64,000 nucleotides of DNA from Vagococcus proximus (GCF_029143285.1 NZ_JAPDSH010000002.1:310001-374000); one strand, 5' to 3'. Positions 38,169 to 47,508 are shown, counted from the stretch's first letter. Notes: generated by a model not told the origin, from the letters alone. A program made the numbers and translations.

Positions 38169-38837
38169 ATGAGCAAGGTCGAAGAATGTAAGATTCCTAA
38201 CGCAACAGCCAAGCGTATTCCATTGTATTATCGTTATTTAAAAATGCTTGAGGAGTCAAAAGTAGAGCGTATTAAATCAAAAGAATTTAGCCAACTTATC
38301 CAAGTGCCATCTGCCACCATTCGTCGTGATTTTTCTCACTTTGGGGAATTAGGTCGCAGTGGTTATGGCTACGATGTCAGTTATTTAATCCAAGTGTTTA
38401 GTCATATTTTAAATACCCAAGTTGAAAAGAAAATCGCCTTAGTAGGTGCTGGTAATCTAGGAAAAGCGCTAGTAAAGAATAATTTCCGACGTAATGATAA
38501 CCTGACGATTGTGGCTGCCTTTGATAGTGATTCAGAATTAGTGGGGACAAAGATTAATAACATCGTTATTCAAGACATGAAAGATTTAACAAAAATAGTT
38601 GAAAAAGAAGGAATTACAACAGCAATTGCAACTGTTCCAAGTCAACATTCCCAGGCAGCGGTTGATCAAATGGTTGAAGCAGGTATTACAGCTATTTTAA
38701 ATTTTGCACCAGGTCGTGTGAAGGTGCCAGATAATGTTAAAATTCAATACATTGATTTAACGACGGAACTCCAAACCCTTATTTATTTCGATGAGAATTT
38801 CACATCAAATAAACAGTTTAATTTCGCTAATCAATAG
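38169..38837 (+). CDS. rex: Redox-sensing transcriptional repressor Rex
   Basis: 222 aa. Residues 10-75 are a winged helix (IPLYYRYLKMLEESKVERIKSKEFSQ split over two strands) with the recognition segment VPSATIRRDFSHFGELGRSGYGYDV. A Rossmann domain with VGAGNLGKAL near residue 95 binds NADH. Rex leaves DNA when NADH rises and so turns on fermentation genes. AAGGAGGTG precedes the ATG and is partly covered by the Rex operator. The C-terminal tail FANQ ends before a terminator that overlaps the tpx promoter. Confidence 0.95.
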   Translation: MSKVEECKIPNATAKRIPLYYRYLKMLEESKVERIKSKEFSQLIQVPSATIRRDFSHFGELGRSGYGYDVSYLIQVFSHILNTQVEKKIALVGAGNLGKALVKNNFRRNDNLTIVAAFDSDSELVGTKINNIVIQDMKDLTKIVEKEGITTAIATVPSQHSQAAVDQMVEAGITAILNFAPGRVKVPDNVKIQYIDLTTELQTLIYFDENFTSNKQFNFANQ

Positions 38838-38855
38838 CGCATGGTTAAAAAATCA

Positions 38856-38889
38856 CAAGCGTCTTCTTGGTAGAGGATGCTTTTTTTTT
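38856..38889 (+). terminator. Intrinsic terminator after rex
   Basis: AAGCGTCTT pairs imperfectly with AGGATGCTT, followed by nine T. The stem overlaps the -35 of the tpx promoter. Confidence 0.65.
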
Positions 38890-38896
38890 GTACACT
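38867..38896 (+). promoter_or_regulatory. Promoter of tpx, nested in the rex terminator
   Basis: TTGGTA, 18-base spacer made mostly of the terminator T-run, TACACT. Confidence 0.6.
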
Positions 38897-38932
38897 AGAG
38901 GTAGAACAAATAGACTATCGGAGGCGGATAAC

Positions 38933-39421
38933 ATGGAAGTAACATTAAAAGGTAAACCAACAGAATTAGAAGGTAAACAAGTAGTAGTAGGAGAAAAAGC
39001 TCCAGAGTTTAAATTAAACAATTTAGAGGATAAAGAAATTTCATTAAGTTCACTTAAAGGACAACCAGTAGTGTTAAGTATCGTTCCAGATATTAATACA
39101 TCAGTTTGTCACATTCAAACGAAACGTTTTAATCAAGAAGCCGCAAATTTAGAAGGTGTTCATTTAATGACAATCTCTTCTAATACTAAAGAGCAGCAAG
39201 CAAACTGGTGTGCTGCTGAAGGTGTAGGGATGGAAATGTTACACGACCCAGAAAAAGTATTTGGCAAAGCATATGGTCTTTATATTCCAGAGATGAATTT
39301 CTTAGCACGTACAATTATCGTAATCGATGCTGAAGGTATTGTAAGATATCAAGAAATCGTTCCTGAAGTAGCGGAAGAGCCTAATTACGAAGCTGCTCTC
39401 AATTTTGTTAAATCACTATAA
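38933..39421 (+). CDS. tpx: Thiol peroxidase (Tpx, atypical 2-Cys peroxiredoxin)
   Basis: 162 aa from ATG 38933, with CGGAGG at 38919-38924; an upstream in-frame GTG would add 22 residues encoded by the promoter. It reduces hydrogen peroxide and organic peroxides with electrons from thioredoxin. The peroxidatic Cys59 is in NTSVC and the resolving Cys93 in ANWCAAEG, the spacing typical of Tpx. Cytoplasmic. It stands alone, next to rex, which suits a redox-linked locus. Confidence 0.93.
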   Translation: MEVTLKGKPTELEGKQVVVGEKAPEFKLNNLEDKEISLSSLKGQPVVLSIVPDINTSVCHIQTKRFNQEAANLEGVHLMTISSNTKEQQANWCAAEGVGMEMLHDPEKVFGKAYGLYIPEMNFLARTIIVIDAEGIVRYQEIVPEVAEEPNYEAALNFVKSL

Positions 39422-39429
39422 GATTAGAA

Positions 39430-39458
39430 TTGACGAATAGAATATTAACGTGTAAACT
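39430..39458 (+). promoter_or_regulatory. Promoter of the valS operon
   Basis: TTGACG, 17-base spacer, TAAACT. Confidence 0.85.
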
Positions 39459-39463
39459 GTTGA

Positions 39464-39707
39464 TAAGACCCTGATTAAGAGGAGTAACTTCTGGTGAAGT
39501 CATAGAGAGAAAATCCAAGGCTGAAAGATTTTTATTTCTAAAGAAGTGAAGGTAGCTTATAGTCTGAGTAGCTGAACTAATAGTAGGCTATTCCGAGTTG
39601 TGACCGTTATTTCACACCAAGATGTAGCAGGATAGTCTGCTATAAATTTAGGTGGTACCGCGTAAATTCGCCCTAAAACACAACTGTGTTTTAGGGCTTT
39701 TTTTATT
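39464..39707 (+). ncRNA. T-box leader of valS with terminator
   Basis: The T-box sequence AGGTGGTACCGCG is at 39650-39662. Stem I has AGAGAG and GGCTGAAAG blocks, and GTC at 39562-39564 is the likely valine specifier. The terminator GCCCTAAAACACA / TGTGTTTTAGGGC with T-run ends at about 39706. Uncharged tRNA-Val would favour the antiterminator and let transcription reach valS. Confidence 0.93.
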
Positions 39708-39785
39708 GATAAAATACTGTCACCTGACCGTCACGGTTAATCATTATTATTAAAAAAACTTATATAAAAGAAAGAAGGAATCGAT

Positions 39786-42428
39786 ATGACAGAAGAAAAA
39801 AATCTGGCAACAAAGTACGAACCGCAAGCTGTTGAAGCGGGCCGTTACAAAAAATGGGTAGAAAAAGGGTTATTTAAACCGAGTGAAGACCCTAAAGCAG
39901 AACCTTACTCAATCGTTATTCCACCACCAAACGTAACTGGTAAACTACATTTAGGTCACGCTTGGGACACAACCTTACAAGATATTATTATTCGTCATAA
40001 ACGTATGCAAGGCTACGATACATTATGGATGCCTGGAATGGACCATGCTGGTATTGCGACACAAGCAAAAGTTGAAGCTAAATTAGCAGAAGACGGCATT
40101 TCGCGTTATGACTTAGGTCGTGAAAAATTCTTAGATAAAACATGGGAATGGAAAGAGGAATACGCAGGGCATATCCGTGAGCAATGGGGTAAAGTTGGGA
40201 TTTCTGTAGACTATGACCGTGAACGTTTTACATTAGATGATGGGTTATCAGATGCGGTAAAAAAAGTATTTGTTAAATTATATGAAAAAGGCTTAATTTA
40301 CCGTGGTGAGTTTATCATCAACTGGGATCCTAAAGCTAAAACAGCTTTATCAGATATTGAAGTTATTCATAAAGATGTTGAAGGCGCGTTCTATCACATG
40401 AGCTATTTAATTGCTGATGGTAGTGGGGATAGCGTTGAAATTGCGACAACTCGTCCTGAAACAATGTTAGGAGATACGGCAGTTGCTGTTCACCCGGATG
40501 ATGAGCGTTACCAACATTTAATTGGTAAAAATGTTATTTTACCTTTATTAAATAAAGAGATTCCAGTAGTTGCTGATGAGTATGTTGAGATGGACTTTGG
40601 TACAGGTGTTGTTAAAATTACACCAGCCCATGACCCTAATGACTTTGAGGTTGGTAATCGTCATGATCTTCCACGTGTTAATGTTATGGATGAAGACGGT
40701 TCTATCAATGACCTAGGTGGAAAATACGCTGGAATGGACCGTTTTGAAGCGCGTAAAGCAGTTATTGCTGATTTAGATGCTGAAGGACGTTTGGTTAAAA
40801 TTGAAAAAATGACACATAGCGTTGGACATTCTGAACGTAGTGGTGTTGTTGTTGAACCGCGTTTATCAACACAATGGTTTGTTAAAATGGAGCCTCTTGC
40901 TAAAAAAGCAATGGATAACCAAGGAACAGACGATAAAGTAGAATTTTTCCCACCTCGTTTTGAAAATACGTTTATGTCTTGGATGGAAAACGTTCATGAC
41001 TGGTGTATCTCTCGCCAATTATGGTGGGGACATCGTATTCCAGCTTGGTATCATAAAGAAACAGGCGAAATGTATGTAGGTGAAGAAGCACCAAAAGACC
41101 CAGAAAACTGGAACCAAGATGAAGATGTGCTAGATACATGGTTCAGTTCAGCGTTATTCCCATTCTCAGGTATGGGTTGGCCAGATGAAGAAAATCCAGA
41201 TTACAAACGTTATTTCCCTAATTCAACATTAGTAACAGGTTATGATATTATTTTCTTCTGGGTAAGTCGTATGATTTTCCAAAGTTTAGAATTTACTGAA
41301 AAAGCCCCATTTGAAAATGTATTAATTCATGGGTTAATCCGTGCTGAAGATGGACGTAAAATGAGTAAATCTCTTGGTAACGGAATTGACCCAATGGATG
41401 TGATTGATAAATACGGAGCAGATAGCTTACGTTGGTTCTTATCAACAGGCTCTACACCAGGACAAGATATGCGCTTCAGCTATGATAAGATGGATGCTGC
41501 TTGGAATTTCATCAACAAAATTTGGAATGCAAGTCGTTTCGTATTAATGAATACTGAAGACTTTACCTATGAAGATATCAACTTAGATGGTCATAAGACT
41601 GTTGCGGATCGTTGGATCTTAACTCGTTTAAATGAAACAATTGAACGTGTGAACACACAGTTTGAAAAATATGAATTTGGTGAAGCTGGACGTTACCTAT
41701 ATAACTTCATCTGGGATGATTTCTGTGACTGGTATATCGAAATGAGTAAAGAAGTTCTTTACGGTGAAGATGACGTCCAAAAACAAATGACACGTAGTAT
41801 CTTAGTTCACACATTAGATAACATTATGCGTCTAATCCACCCAATTATGCCTTTCGTATCAGAAGCGATTTGGGAAAAAATCCCTCATCAAGGTGACTCA
41901 ATTGTTGTGGCACCATACCCAGTTAAAGACGAAAGTATGATTGATACTAAAGCTGCAGATGGTATGGAAGTACTTAAAGAATTAATCCGTTCAGTTCGTA
42001 ACATCCGTTCTGAGGTAAATACACCAATGTCTAAGACTATTACATTATTAATTAAAACAACAGACAGTTCAGTAGAAGAATTCTTGAAAGAGAACACAAG
42101 CTATATCGAGCGTTTCTGTAACCCAGAAGAATTAGAAATTTCACCAAGTATTGAAGCACCAGAGCTTGCAATGAGTGCTGTGATTACAGGAGCTGAAATT
42201 TACTTACCACTTGCTGATTTAATTAATATTGATGAAGAGATTGTTCGTCTTGAAAAAGAATTAGACAAATGGACGAAAGAAGTGAAAATGGTTCAAGGCA
42301 AACTTTCTAACGAACGTTTTGTAGCAGGGGCTCCAGAAGCCGTTGTTGCAGCAGAACGTGAAAAAGAAAAAGATTACCTTGAAAAACAAGCAGCTGTTAA
42401 AGAACGTATTGCAACGTTAAAAAAATAA
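39786..42428 (+). CDS. valS: Valyl-tRNA synthetase
   Basis: 880 aa, normal for Gram-positive ValS. Class I synthetase: HIGH-type motif HLGH at 55-58, editing domain in the middle ([17 protein letters not shown]), KMSKS at about 527-531, anticodon-binding domain and a C-terminal coiled coil ([14 protein letters not shown]). It charges tRNA-Val. GAAAGGAA lies before the ATG. Controlled by the T-box leader and followed 18 bases later by folC, so they probably share a transcript. Confidence 0.97.
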   Translation: MTEEKNLATKYEPQAVEAGRYKKWVEKGLFKPSEDPKAEPYSIVIPPPNVTGKLHLGHAWDTTLQDIIIRHKRMQGYDTLWMPGMDHAGIATQAKVEAKLAEDGISRYDLGREKFLDKTWEWKEEYAGHIREQWGKVGISVDYDRERFTLDDGLSDAVKKVFVKLYEKGLIYRGEFIINWDPKAKTALSDIEVIHKDVEGAFYHMSYLIADGSGDSVEIATTRPETMLGDTAVAVHPDDERYQHLIGKNVILPLLNKEIPVVADEYVEMDFGTGVVKITPAHDPNDFEVGNRHDLPRVNVMDEDGSINDLGGKYAGMDRFEARKAVIADLDAEGRLVKIEKMTHSVGHSERSGVVVEPRLSTQWFVKMEPLAKKAMDNQGTDDKVEFFPPRFENTFMSWMENVHDWCISRQLWWGHRIPAWYHKETGEMYVGEEAPKDPENWNQDEDVLDTWFSSALFPFSGMGWPDEENPDYKRYFPNSTLVTGYDIIFFWVSRMIFQSLEFTEKAPFENVLIHGLIRAEDGRKMSKSLGNGIDPMDVIDKYGADSLRWFLSTGSTPGQDMRFSYDKMDAAWNFINKIWNASRFVLMNTEDFTYEDINLDGHKTVADRWILTRLNETIERVNTQFEKYEFGEAGRYLYNFIWDDFCDWYIEMSKEVLYGEDDVQKQMTRSILVHTLDNIMRLIHPIMPFVSEAIWEKIPHQGDSIVVAPYPVKDESMIDTKAADGMEVLKELIRSVRNIRSEVNTPMSKTITLLIKTTDSSVEEFLKENTSYIERFCNPEELEISPSIEAPELAMSAVITGAEIYLPLADLINIDEEIVRLEKELDKWTKEVKMVQGKLSNERFVAGAPEAVVAAEREKEKDYLEKQAAVKERIATLKK

Positions 42429-42446
42429 TAAACTAGGAGGGTTTGA

Positions 42447-43754
42447 ATGACGTATCAAGAAGCATTAGATTGGATTCATGGTCGGTTAGCATTTGGTAGT
42501 CGACCAGGGTTACAGCGTGTCGAAGCGTTGCTTGAAAAGTTAGATAACCCTCAACATAAAATCAAGACTGTTCATATAGCCGGTACAAACGGTAAAGGCT
42601 CGACTGTCACAGATTTAAGATGTTTATTAGAAGAAGAAAATTTAAAGGTGGGGACCTATACCTCACCTTTTATTACTTATTTTAATGAACGAATTGCGAT
42701 AAATAATCGACCTATTCCTAATGACGACTTAGTCAGATGGGTTCTATTGTTACAGCCTCTAGTAGTTGAACTGGATGCGATTGAAGAAGTGAGTGGTATC
42801 ACTGAATTTGAAATAGTGACGGCCTTAATGTTTGGTTATTTTGCAGAACAAAAGGTGGATATAGCGATTGTTGAGGTTGGTTTAGGTGGATTATTAGATT
42901 GTACAAATGTCATCACACCACTTGCTGCTGCTATTACCACAATCGGCATGGATCATATGGACATTTTAGGTAATACGATTGAAGAGATTGCTTTTCAAAA
43001 AGCAGGTATCATTAAAAACGAAGTACCTGTTATTTTAGGTGAGCTACCAGAATCAGCTGTTACCGTCATAACTGCCGAAGCTGATGCAAAAAAATCCCCA
43101 ATTTACAAATACGGCGAAGCCTTTAGTAGCAGCAAACATGAGTCTATAGCATTAGTTGGAGAACGGTTTACCTATCAATCAGAGCAGTTAGATTTAGCTG
43201 ATATTAAAGTGTCTTTAATTGGTAAACATCAAGTGGACAATGCATCAGTTGCGATTAAACTTTATGAGATTTTAGCACCGTTGTTAGGTTATACGGTCAG
43301 TGAAAAAACGATTAAATCAGGTTTGTCACAAGCTCATTGGTCTGGTCGTTTGGAAGTGGTCCGAAAAGAACCACTTATTCTATTAGATGGGGCACATAAT
43401 GAGCCGGCAGTGAGGCGTTTGGTTGAAAGTTTAGCAACGATAGCCAGTGGGAAAAAAATTCATGTGATGTTTGCATCATTATCAACTAAAGCGTGTCAGC
43501 CTATGATAGAGTTGTTCCAAAGTTTACCTAATGTTGAATTAACAGTAACGACTTTTGATTATCCGAAGGCACGTAGCATTGAAGAGTACCCAACATCAGT
43601 GTTAAGAGATGTTAAAAGTGAGAGTAATTGGCAAGATGGTCTGTTGAACTTAACTGAATCATGTCAAAAGGATGATATGATTGTTGTGACAGGTTCGCTT
43701 TATTTTATCTCACAAGTAAGAGCATTTATTTTAGGAGGAAAGTTCTATGAGTAA
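42447..43754 (+). CDS. folC: Folylpolyglutamate synthase / dihydrofolate synthase
   Basis: 435 aa. Mur-ligase-like ATPase that adds glutamate to folates. The P-loop is GTNGKGST near residue 47, followed by the TSPFITYFNERIAIN segment, and the second-domain landmark is LLDGAHNEPAVRRL. The ATG has AGGAGGG. valS-folC order is common in Firmicutes. The end overlaps the HAD gene by eight bases, which suggests translational coupling. Confidence 0.94.
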   Translation: MTYQEALDWIHGRLAFGSRPGLQRVEALLEKLDNPQHKIKTVHIAGTNGKGSTVTDLRCLLEEENLKVGTYTSPFITYFNERIAINNRPIPNDDLVRWVLLLQPLVVELDAIEEVSGITEFEIVTALMFGYFAEQKVDIAIVEVGLGGLLDCTNVITPLAAAITTIGMDHMDILGNTIEEIAFQKAGIIKNEVPVILGELPESAVTVITAEADAKKSPIYKYGEAFSSSKHESIALVGERFTYQSEQLDLADIKVSLIGKHQVDNASVAIKLYEILAPLLGYTVSEKTIKSGLSQAHWSGRLEVVRKEPLILLDGAHNEPAVRRLVESLATIASGKKIHVMFASLSTKACQPMIELFQSLPNVELTVTTFDYPKARSIEEYPTSVLRDVKSESNWQDGLLNLTESCQKDDMIVVTGSLYFISQVRAFILGGKFYE

Positions 43755-44412
43755 AAGCTACAAAGGTATTATATTTGATATGGATGGTTTGCTATTTGAT
43801 ACAGAGTCTATTTATTGTGATGTTCATACAGCGTTAGCCCCAGAGTATGGTATTAAAGGCTATGATGAGGCCTATTATATGAAACATGTAGGTAAGTCTG
43901 ATGAGGAGCTTCATGAGGCGTTCTATACTGACTTTATTGAAGCGGGTAAAGAAGCGATTGATGAGTTTATTGAAGTGACTTACGCAGAAACTGAACGTCG
44001 TTTTGAAGCAGGATTAGTTGATTTAAAACCAGGTGCACGTGAGTTACTTGATCAGTTAAAAGAGCAAAATATCCCATGTATTATCGCGTCAAGTAACCTT
44101 CGTCGTTTTATCAATATTTTAGTACGTGAAGCGGGTATATCAGATTATTTTATCGATATCGTGTCGTCTGAAGATGTTAAACGTGCGAAGCCAGATCCTG
44201 AGATTGTCGAAAAAGCAGTAGCTCGTTTAGGGTTAGACGCATCTGACTGTTTGATGTTAGAGGATTCAATCAATGGTGTACGCGCTGCATATGGTGCAGG
44301 TGTAGATGTAGTTGTGGTTCCTGATTTATTACAGCCTAATTCAGAGATGATCGAAAAAGCAGAATCAATTGTAACAAGTTTAGTTGATGTTAAAAAAATG
44401 TTAACTAAATAA
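43747..44412 (+). CDS. HAD-superfamily hydrolase (beta-phosphoglucomutase-like)
   Basis: 221 aa. Motif I is FDMDGLLFDTE near residue 10 with the nucleophile Asp, motif II IIASSNL, Lys in KRAKPDPEI, and motif III/IV LMLEDSINGVRAA. The helical cap is the C1 type. It belongs to the phosphatase/phosphomutase branch; the substrate is unknown. It overlaps folC by eight bases. Its transcript ends in a hairpin that contains the ribosome site of radC. Confidence 0.88.
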   Translation: MSKSYKGIIFDMDGLLFDTESIYCDVHTALAPEYGIKGYDEAYYMKHVGKSDEELHEAFYTDFIEAGKEAIDEFIEVTYAETERRFEAGLVDLKPGARELLDQLKEQNIPCIIASSNLRRFINILVREAGISDYFIDIVSSEDVKRAKPDPEIVEKAVARLGLDASDCLMLEDSINGVRAAYGAGVDVVVVPDLLQPNSEMIEKAESIVTSLVDVKKMLTK

Positions 44413-44416
44413 AATG

Positions 44417-44469
44417 AAAAGACTTTCTTTCACGTATCTAGTAAGTAGAGTGTGAAAGGAGGTCTTTTT
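44417..44469 (+). terminator. Terminator-like hairpin that contains the radC ribosome site
   Basis: Bases 44417-44433 pair with 44452-44468 in a 17-bp stem with two G-U pairs and an 18-base loop, ending in TTTTT. The 3' arm contains AAAGGAGG, the ribosome site of radC at eight bases from its TTG start. Confidence 0.85.
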
Positions 44470-44470
44470 A

Positions 44471-45166
44471 TTGATTATCAAAGAATTATCGAACGAATTG
44501 GCAGATTTTCCACAAGATTCATTACCAAGAGAGAGAGCTTTAAATGAAGGCGTAAAATCATTGGCTTCATATGAATTATTAGCTGTCATTTTAAGAACGG
44601 GTGGTAAAGGAAAAAACGTTATCGAACTAGCTATTCAAATTATGCAAAATTTTCCAACGTTGTATGATTTAAAAAAAGCGACAGTGGAAGAATTACTCGA
44701 AATAAAGGGTATTGGCAAAGCAAAAGCGATAGAAATAAAATGTGTTCTAGAATTAGGTGAGCGGTTAGCTGAATCTAAATTAGAAAAAACAGGAAAGGTG
44801 TCATCAAGTGAAGGGATTGGAAAAAAACTAATCCATGAAATGAAAGACTTACATCAAGAAAAGTTAGTTGCACTATATTTAAATACAAATAATGAAATAA
44901 TAAAACAAGAAACAGTATTTATTGGCAGTTTGAATCAATCAGTAGCTCATCCTAGAGAAATTTATCGATTAGCAGTGAGGTATTCTGCGGCTCATCTTAT
45001 TCTAGCGCATAATCATCCTTCGGGAAATTTAACACCATCAGATAACGATAAGGTATTCACGAAACGAGTAAAAGAATCAGGTGATATTATTGGGATACCA
45101 CTGTTAGATCACTTGATTATAGGGAATGATGCTTATTATAGTTTTAGAGAAATGGGAGAGTTTTAA
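44471..45166 (+). CDS. radC: RadC-family JAB-domain protein
   Basis: 231 aa from a TTG start at 44471 with AAAGGAGG eight bases upstream; the family start LPRERALNEGVKSLASYELLAVILRTG follows closely. A helix-hairpin-helix region (LLEIKGIGKAKAIEIK) precedes a JAB/MPN metal-binding domain with HNHPSGNLTPSDND. RadC was named for DNA repair but this role is not supported in later work, so the function is uncertain. Its translation may be limited by the hairpin holding its ribosome site. Confidence 0.92.
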   Translation: MIIKELSNELADFPQDSLPRERALNEGVKSLASYELLAVILRTGGKGKNVIELAIQIMQNFPTLYDLKKATVEELLEIKGIGKAKAIEIKCVLELGERLAESKLEKTGKVSSSEGIGKKLIHEMKDLHQEKLVALYLNTNNEIIKQETVFIGSLNQSVAHPREIYRLAVRYSAAHLILAHNHPSGNLTPSDNDKVFTKRVKESGDIIGIPLLDHLIIGNDAYYSFREMGEF

Positions 45167-45197
45167 TATATATCACATTTCTCTATAATCGTTTTCC

Positions 45198-45226
45198 TTG
45201 CTAAATACTATAATTTGGCGTACTAT
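45198..45226 (+). promoter_or_regulatory. Promoter of the cold-shock gene
   Basis: TTGCTA, 17-base spacer, TACTAT. A second possible -10 (TATAAT, 45209) lacks a -35. Confidence 0.55.
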
Positions 45227-45232
45227 ATAAGT

Positions 45233-45333
45233 GTAATCTCTAGGAAGTGAACGTGAAAGTATTAACTCTCTCGTGCTTTACTGAGTAGACTACATCATTA
45301 TATAGTGCATAAATGCACGAGGAGGAATGTAAC
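45233..45333 (+). promoter_or_regulatory. Cold-shock mRNA leader with two exclusive pairings
   Basis: CTCGTGC (45270-45276) can pair with GCACGAG (45315-45321), which touches the ribosome site GAGGAGG. Alternatively GTGCA (45305-45309) pairs with TGCAC (45314-45318), freeing it. These cannot form together. Confidence 0.45.
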
Positions 45334-45537
45334 ATGGAAAAAGGGTCAGTTAAATGGTTTAACGCAGAAAAAGGATTCGGTTTTATCGAACGCGAAAATG
45401 AAGGTGGAGATGTATTCGTACATTTTTCAGCTATTCAAGATGAGGGTTTCAAAACTTTAGAAGAAGGTCAAGCAGTGACTTTTGATGTTGAAACATCAGA
45501 TCGTGGACCTCAAGCAACAAACGTTACTAAAGCGTAA
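45334..45537 (+). CDS. csp: Cold-shock protein (CspA family)
   Basis: 67 aa from ATG 45334, with GAGGAGG at 45319-45325. An OB-fold RNA chaperone with RNP1 (KGFGFI) and RNP2 (VFVHF) motifs. It binds single-stranded RNA and prevents misfolding at low temperature or in fast growth. The leader of about 100 bases may itself respond to temperature. It is a single gene; a strong two-way terminator follows. Confidence 0.95.
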   Translation: MEKGSVKWFNAEKGFGFIERENEGGDVFVHFSAIQDEGFKTLEEGQAVTFDVETSDRGPQATNVTKA

Positions 45538-45548
45538 GCGACTTATAT

Positions 45549-45590
45549 AAAAAAGCTCCCCAAAGATTAATCTTTGGGGAGCTTTTTAGT
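45549..45590. terminator. Bidirectional intrinsic terminator
   Basis: AAAAAGCTCCCCAAAGATT and AATCTTTGGGGAGCTTTTT make a nearly perfect hairpin between convergent genes. Confidence 0.93.
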
Positions 45591-45601
45591 GGTAAGAATG
45601 A

Positions 45602-46735
45602 CTATTTAATGCTATTCTCTAAATCGGAAAGTAAATCTTCTATGTCTTCTATTCCGCATGATAAACGAATTAGAGTAGGGGTAACACCCATATTTAAACG
45701 CTCTTCTTCAGGCATACAAGCGTGTGACATTAGCCAAGGATAAGAGAGAATAGATTCAACTCCCCCTAAGCTGACAGCAACAATTGGCACGCGACAATGT
45801 TCAAAAAGGTGAGCGACTTGTTCTTCGGTTTCAAGTTCAAATGATAAAACAGCACCGCCATCACTTGCTTGCTTGATATGGATATCGTGGTCTTTATGTG
45901 TTTTTAAACCTGGGTAGTAAACATTTTTTACTTGGGGTTTCGTTATTAAATAGTCTGCGAGTTGTTGGGCATTGGCGATTGATTTTTCCATGCGAAGTCC
46001 CATTGTTTTAACACCACGTAACATTAACCAAGCATCTTCAGCACCTAATGTACCACCTAATGCTTTTTGATGCATTTTTAGTTGCGTGTGTAAGTCTTCA
46101 TTATTTGTGACCACAAGTCCAGCAACCACATCGCTATGACCATTGATAAATTTAGTAGCACTATGAATCACGATGTCTATCCCTAATTCAAGAGGATGTT
46201 GTGAGAGTGGTGTCATAAATGTATTGTCTGAAGCAGTTAAGATATCATGTTGTTTCGCAATGTTTGCTACTTCTTTTAAGTCTGTAATCGTAAGAAGCGG
46301 ATTTGATGGAGATTCTAAATAAAACATTTTAGTATTAGGTTGGATGGCGGCTTCCCATTCTTTAACATTTGATTCATCAACGAATGTGCACTCTACACCA
46401 AAACGGACTAAGAAGTCATTAACCGTTTGGAAGGTACCGCCATAAATGTTTTTTCCTAAAACTAAGTGGTCGCCATTTGATAACATGAATAGAACAGAAT
46501 TGATGGCAGCCATCCCTGATGAGAAGGCTAAACCAAATTTTGCATCTTCAAGAGCTGCGATACATTTTTCAGCAGCATCAACTGTTGGATTGGCAAAACG
46601 GCTGTAACTATAGCCCGTGTGATTAAAAACATCTTTCTGGTGGAATGTTGACGTTTGATATTTTGGAATTGAAGAAGCGCCAGTTTCTTGATCAATTACT
46701 GGATAACCATGTAAAAGTTTTGTGTTGATTTTCAT
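45602..46735 (-). CDS. Cys/Met metabolism PLP enzyme (cystathionine lyase/synthase family)
   Basis: 377 aa. Fold type I PLP enzyme of the MetB/MetC/CGL group: YSRFANPTVDAAEKCIAALE, the FSSGMAAI cofactor segment, and the PLP lysine in HSATKFINGHSDVVAG. It could be cystathionine gamma-synthase, beta-lyase or gamma-lyase; sequence alone does not decide. Divergent RidA and a cystine-type transporter favour a lyase that breaks cysteine, cystine or cystathionine and releases an enamine. A GGAGG site precedes the ATG on the minus strand. Confidence 0.85.
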   Translation of the reverse strand: MKINTKLLHGYPVIDQETGASSIPKYQTSTFHQKDVFNHTGYSYSRFANPTVDAAEKCIAALEDAKFGLAFSSGMAAINSVLFMLSNGDHLVLGKNIYGGTFQTVNDFLVRFGVECTFVDESNVKEWEAAIQPNTKMFYLESPSNPLLTITDLKEVANIAKQHDILTASDNTFMTPLSQHPLELGIDIVIHSATKFINGHSDVVAGLVVTNNEDLHTQLKMHQKALGGTLGAEDAWLMLRGVKTMGLRMEKSIANAQQLADYLITKPQVKNVYYPGLKTHKDHDIHIKQASDGGAVLSFELETEEQVAHLFEHCRVPIVAVSLGGVESILSYPWLMSHACMPEEERLNMGVTPTLIRLSCGIEDIEDLLSDLENSIK

Positions 46736-47106
46736 AATAAAACACCCTCCATTTTTTTATAGTGACTACTTGATATAAAAAATTATCATAGAAATAAATC
46801 CCTTTCACCACAAAAATACCATTTTATGAAAACGTTTGTCAATACGTTTTGATAAAAAATTATCAAAGATAGACTAAAAAATCAATGAGAAAATAAGCAT
46901 TTAAATTTAGGAATAACACATTATAGGAAAATGCTTACATGCTTGTCTTGTCTTGTGTGTAAAGTTTTTATAGGTGATTGACAAGCTTTTTTTTGTATGT
47001 TAAATTTTGAGTGTGAAAAAATTATCTAGGTGATAAAAAAATATCTTTTGGATAAAAAATGATTATTACGTACGTAATAATAACACTATACTAGGAGGAA
47101 ATTAAA
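46736..47106. promoter_or_regulatory. Divergent control region of the cysteine module
   Basis: Minus-strand promoter: TTGACA (46837-46842), 18-base spacer, TATTTT (46813-46818), with a cre-like site TGAAAACGTTTGTC at 46827-46840 over the -35. Plus-strand promoter: TTGACA (46978-46983), 17-base spacer, TAAATT (47001-47006). Palindromes TTGATA...TTATCA occur at 46770-46788 and 46848-46867, and a perfect 20-base palindrome with arms ATTATTACGT/ACGTAATAAT is at 47062-47081 between the start point and the ridA ribosome site. Confidence 0.7.
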
Positions 47107-47472
47107 ATGGGAAAAATTCCAGCAGCAATCGGACCGTATTCAGTATATAGAGAGGCGGGAGACTTAGTCTTCGTATCTGGTCAATTGCCAGTAGATGGTA
47201 TGACAGGTGAGTTTCCATCAGATAAGTTTGAAGATCAAATCAAACAAGTGATGGAAAATATGGCTCTTATTTTAAATGAAGTAGGTGCTTCATTTGATCA
47301 AGTTGTAAAAACAACGTGTTTCTTAAAAGATTTAAATGATTTCGCAGTGTTTAACGAGGTATATGGAAGTTACTTTGGGACTGAATTCCCAGCGCGTTCA
47401 GCTTTCCAAGTTGCTAAATTACCAAAAGATGCACTAGTTGAAATCGAATTCATCATTGATAAAAAAGCATAA
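47107..47472 (+). CDS. ridA: RidA-family enamine/imine deaminase
   Basis: 121 aa. RidA hydrolyses reactive enamines and imines such as 2-aminoacrylate, made by PLP-dependent cysteine and serine lyases, to keto acids and ammonia. The start GKIPAAIGPYSVYREAGDLVFVSGQLPVD and the catalytic Arg region near FPARSAFQVAKLP are typical, as is the terminal VEIEFIID. CTAGGAGG precedes the ATG. It heads a three-gene run with the flavoprotein and symporter and is divergent from a PLP lyase. Confidence 0.93.
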   Translation: MGKIPAAIGPYSVYREAGDLVFVSGQLPVDGMTGEFPSDKFEDQIKQVMENMALILNEVGASFDQVVKTTCFLKDLNDFAVFNEVYGSYFGTEFPARSAFQVAKLPKDALVEIEFIIDKKA

Positions 47473-47508
47473 TAATAAATTAAATTATTATTCGGAGGAG
47501 AACAACTA

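Noticed and set aside
46827-46840. A firm CcpA site
   Set aside because: Matches the consensus core but fails at the last two positions; reported only as cre-like.
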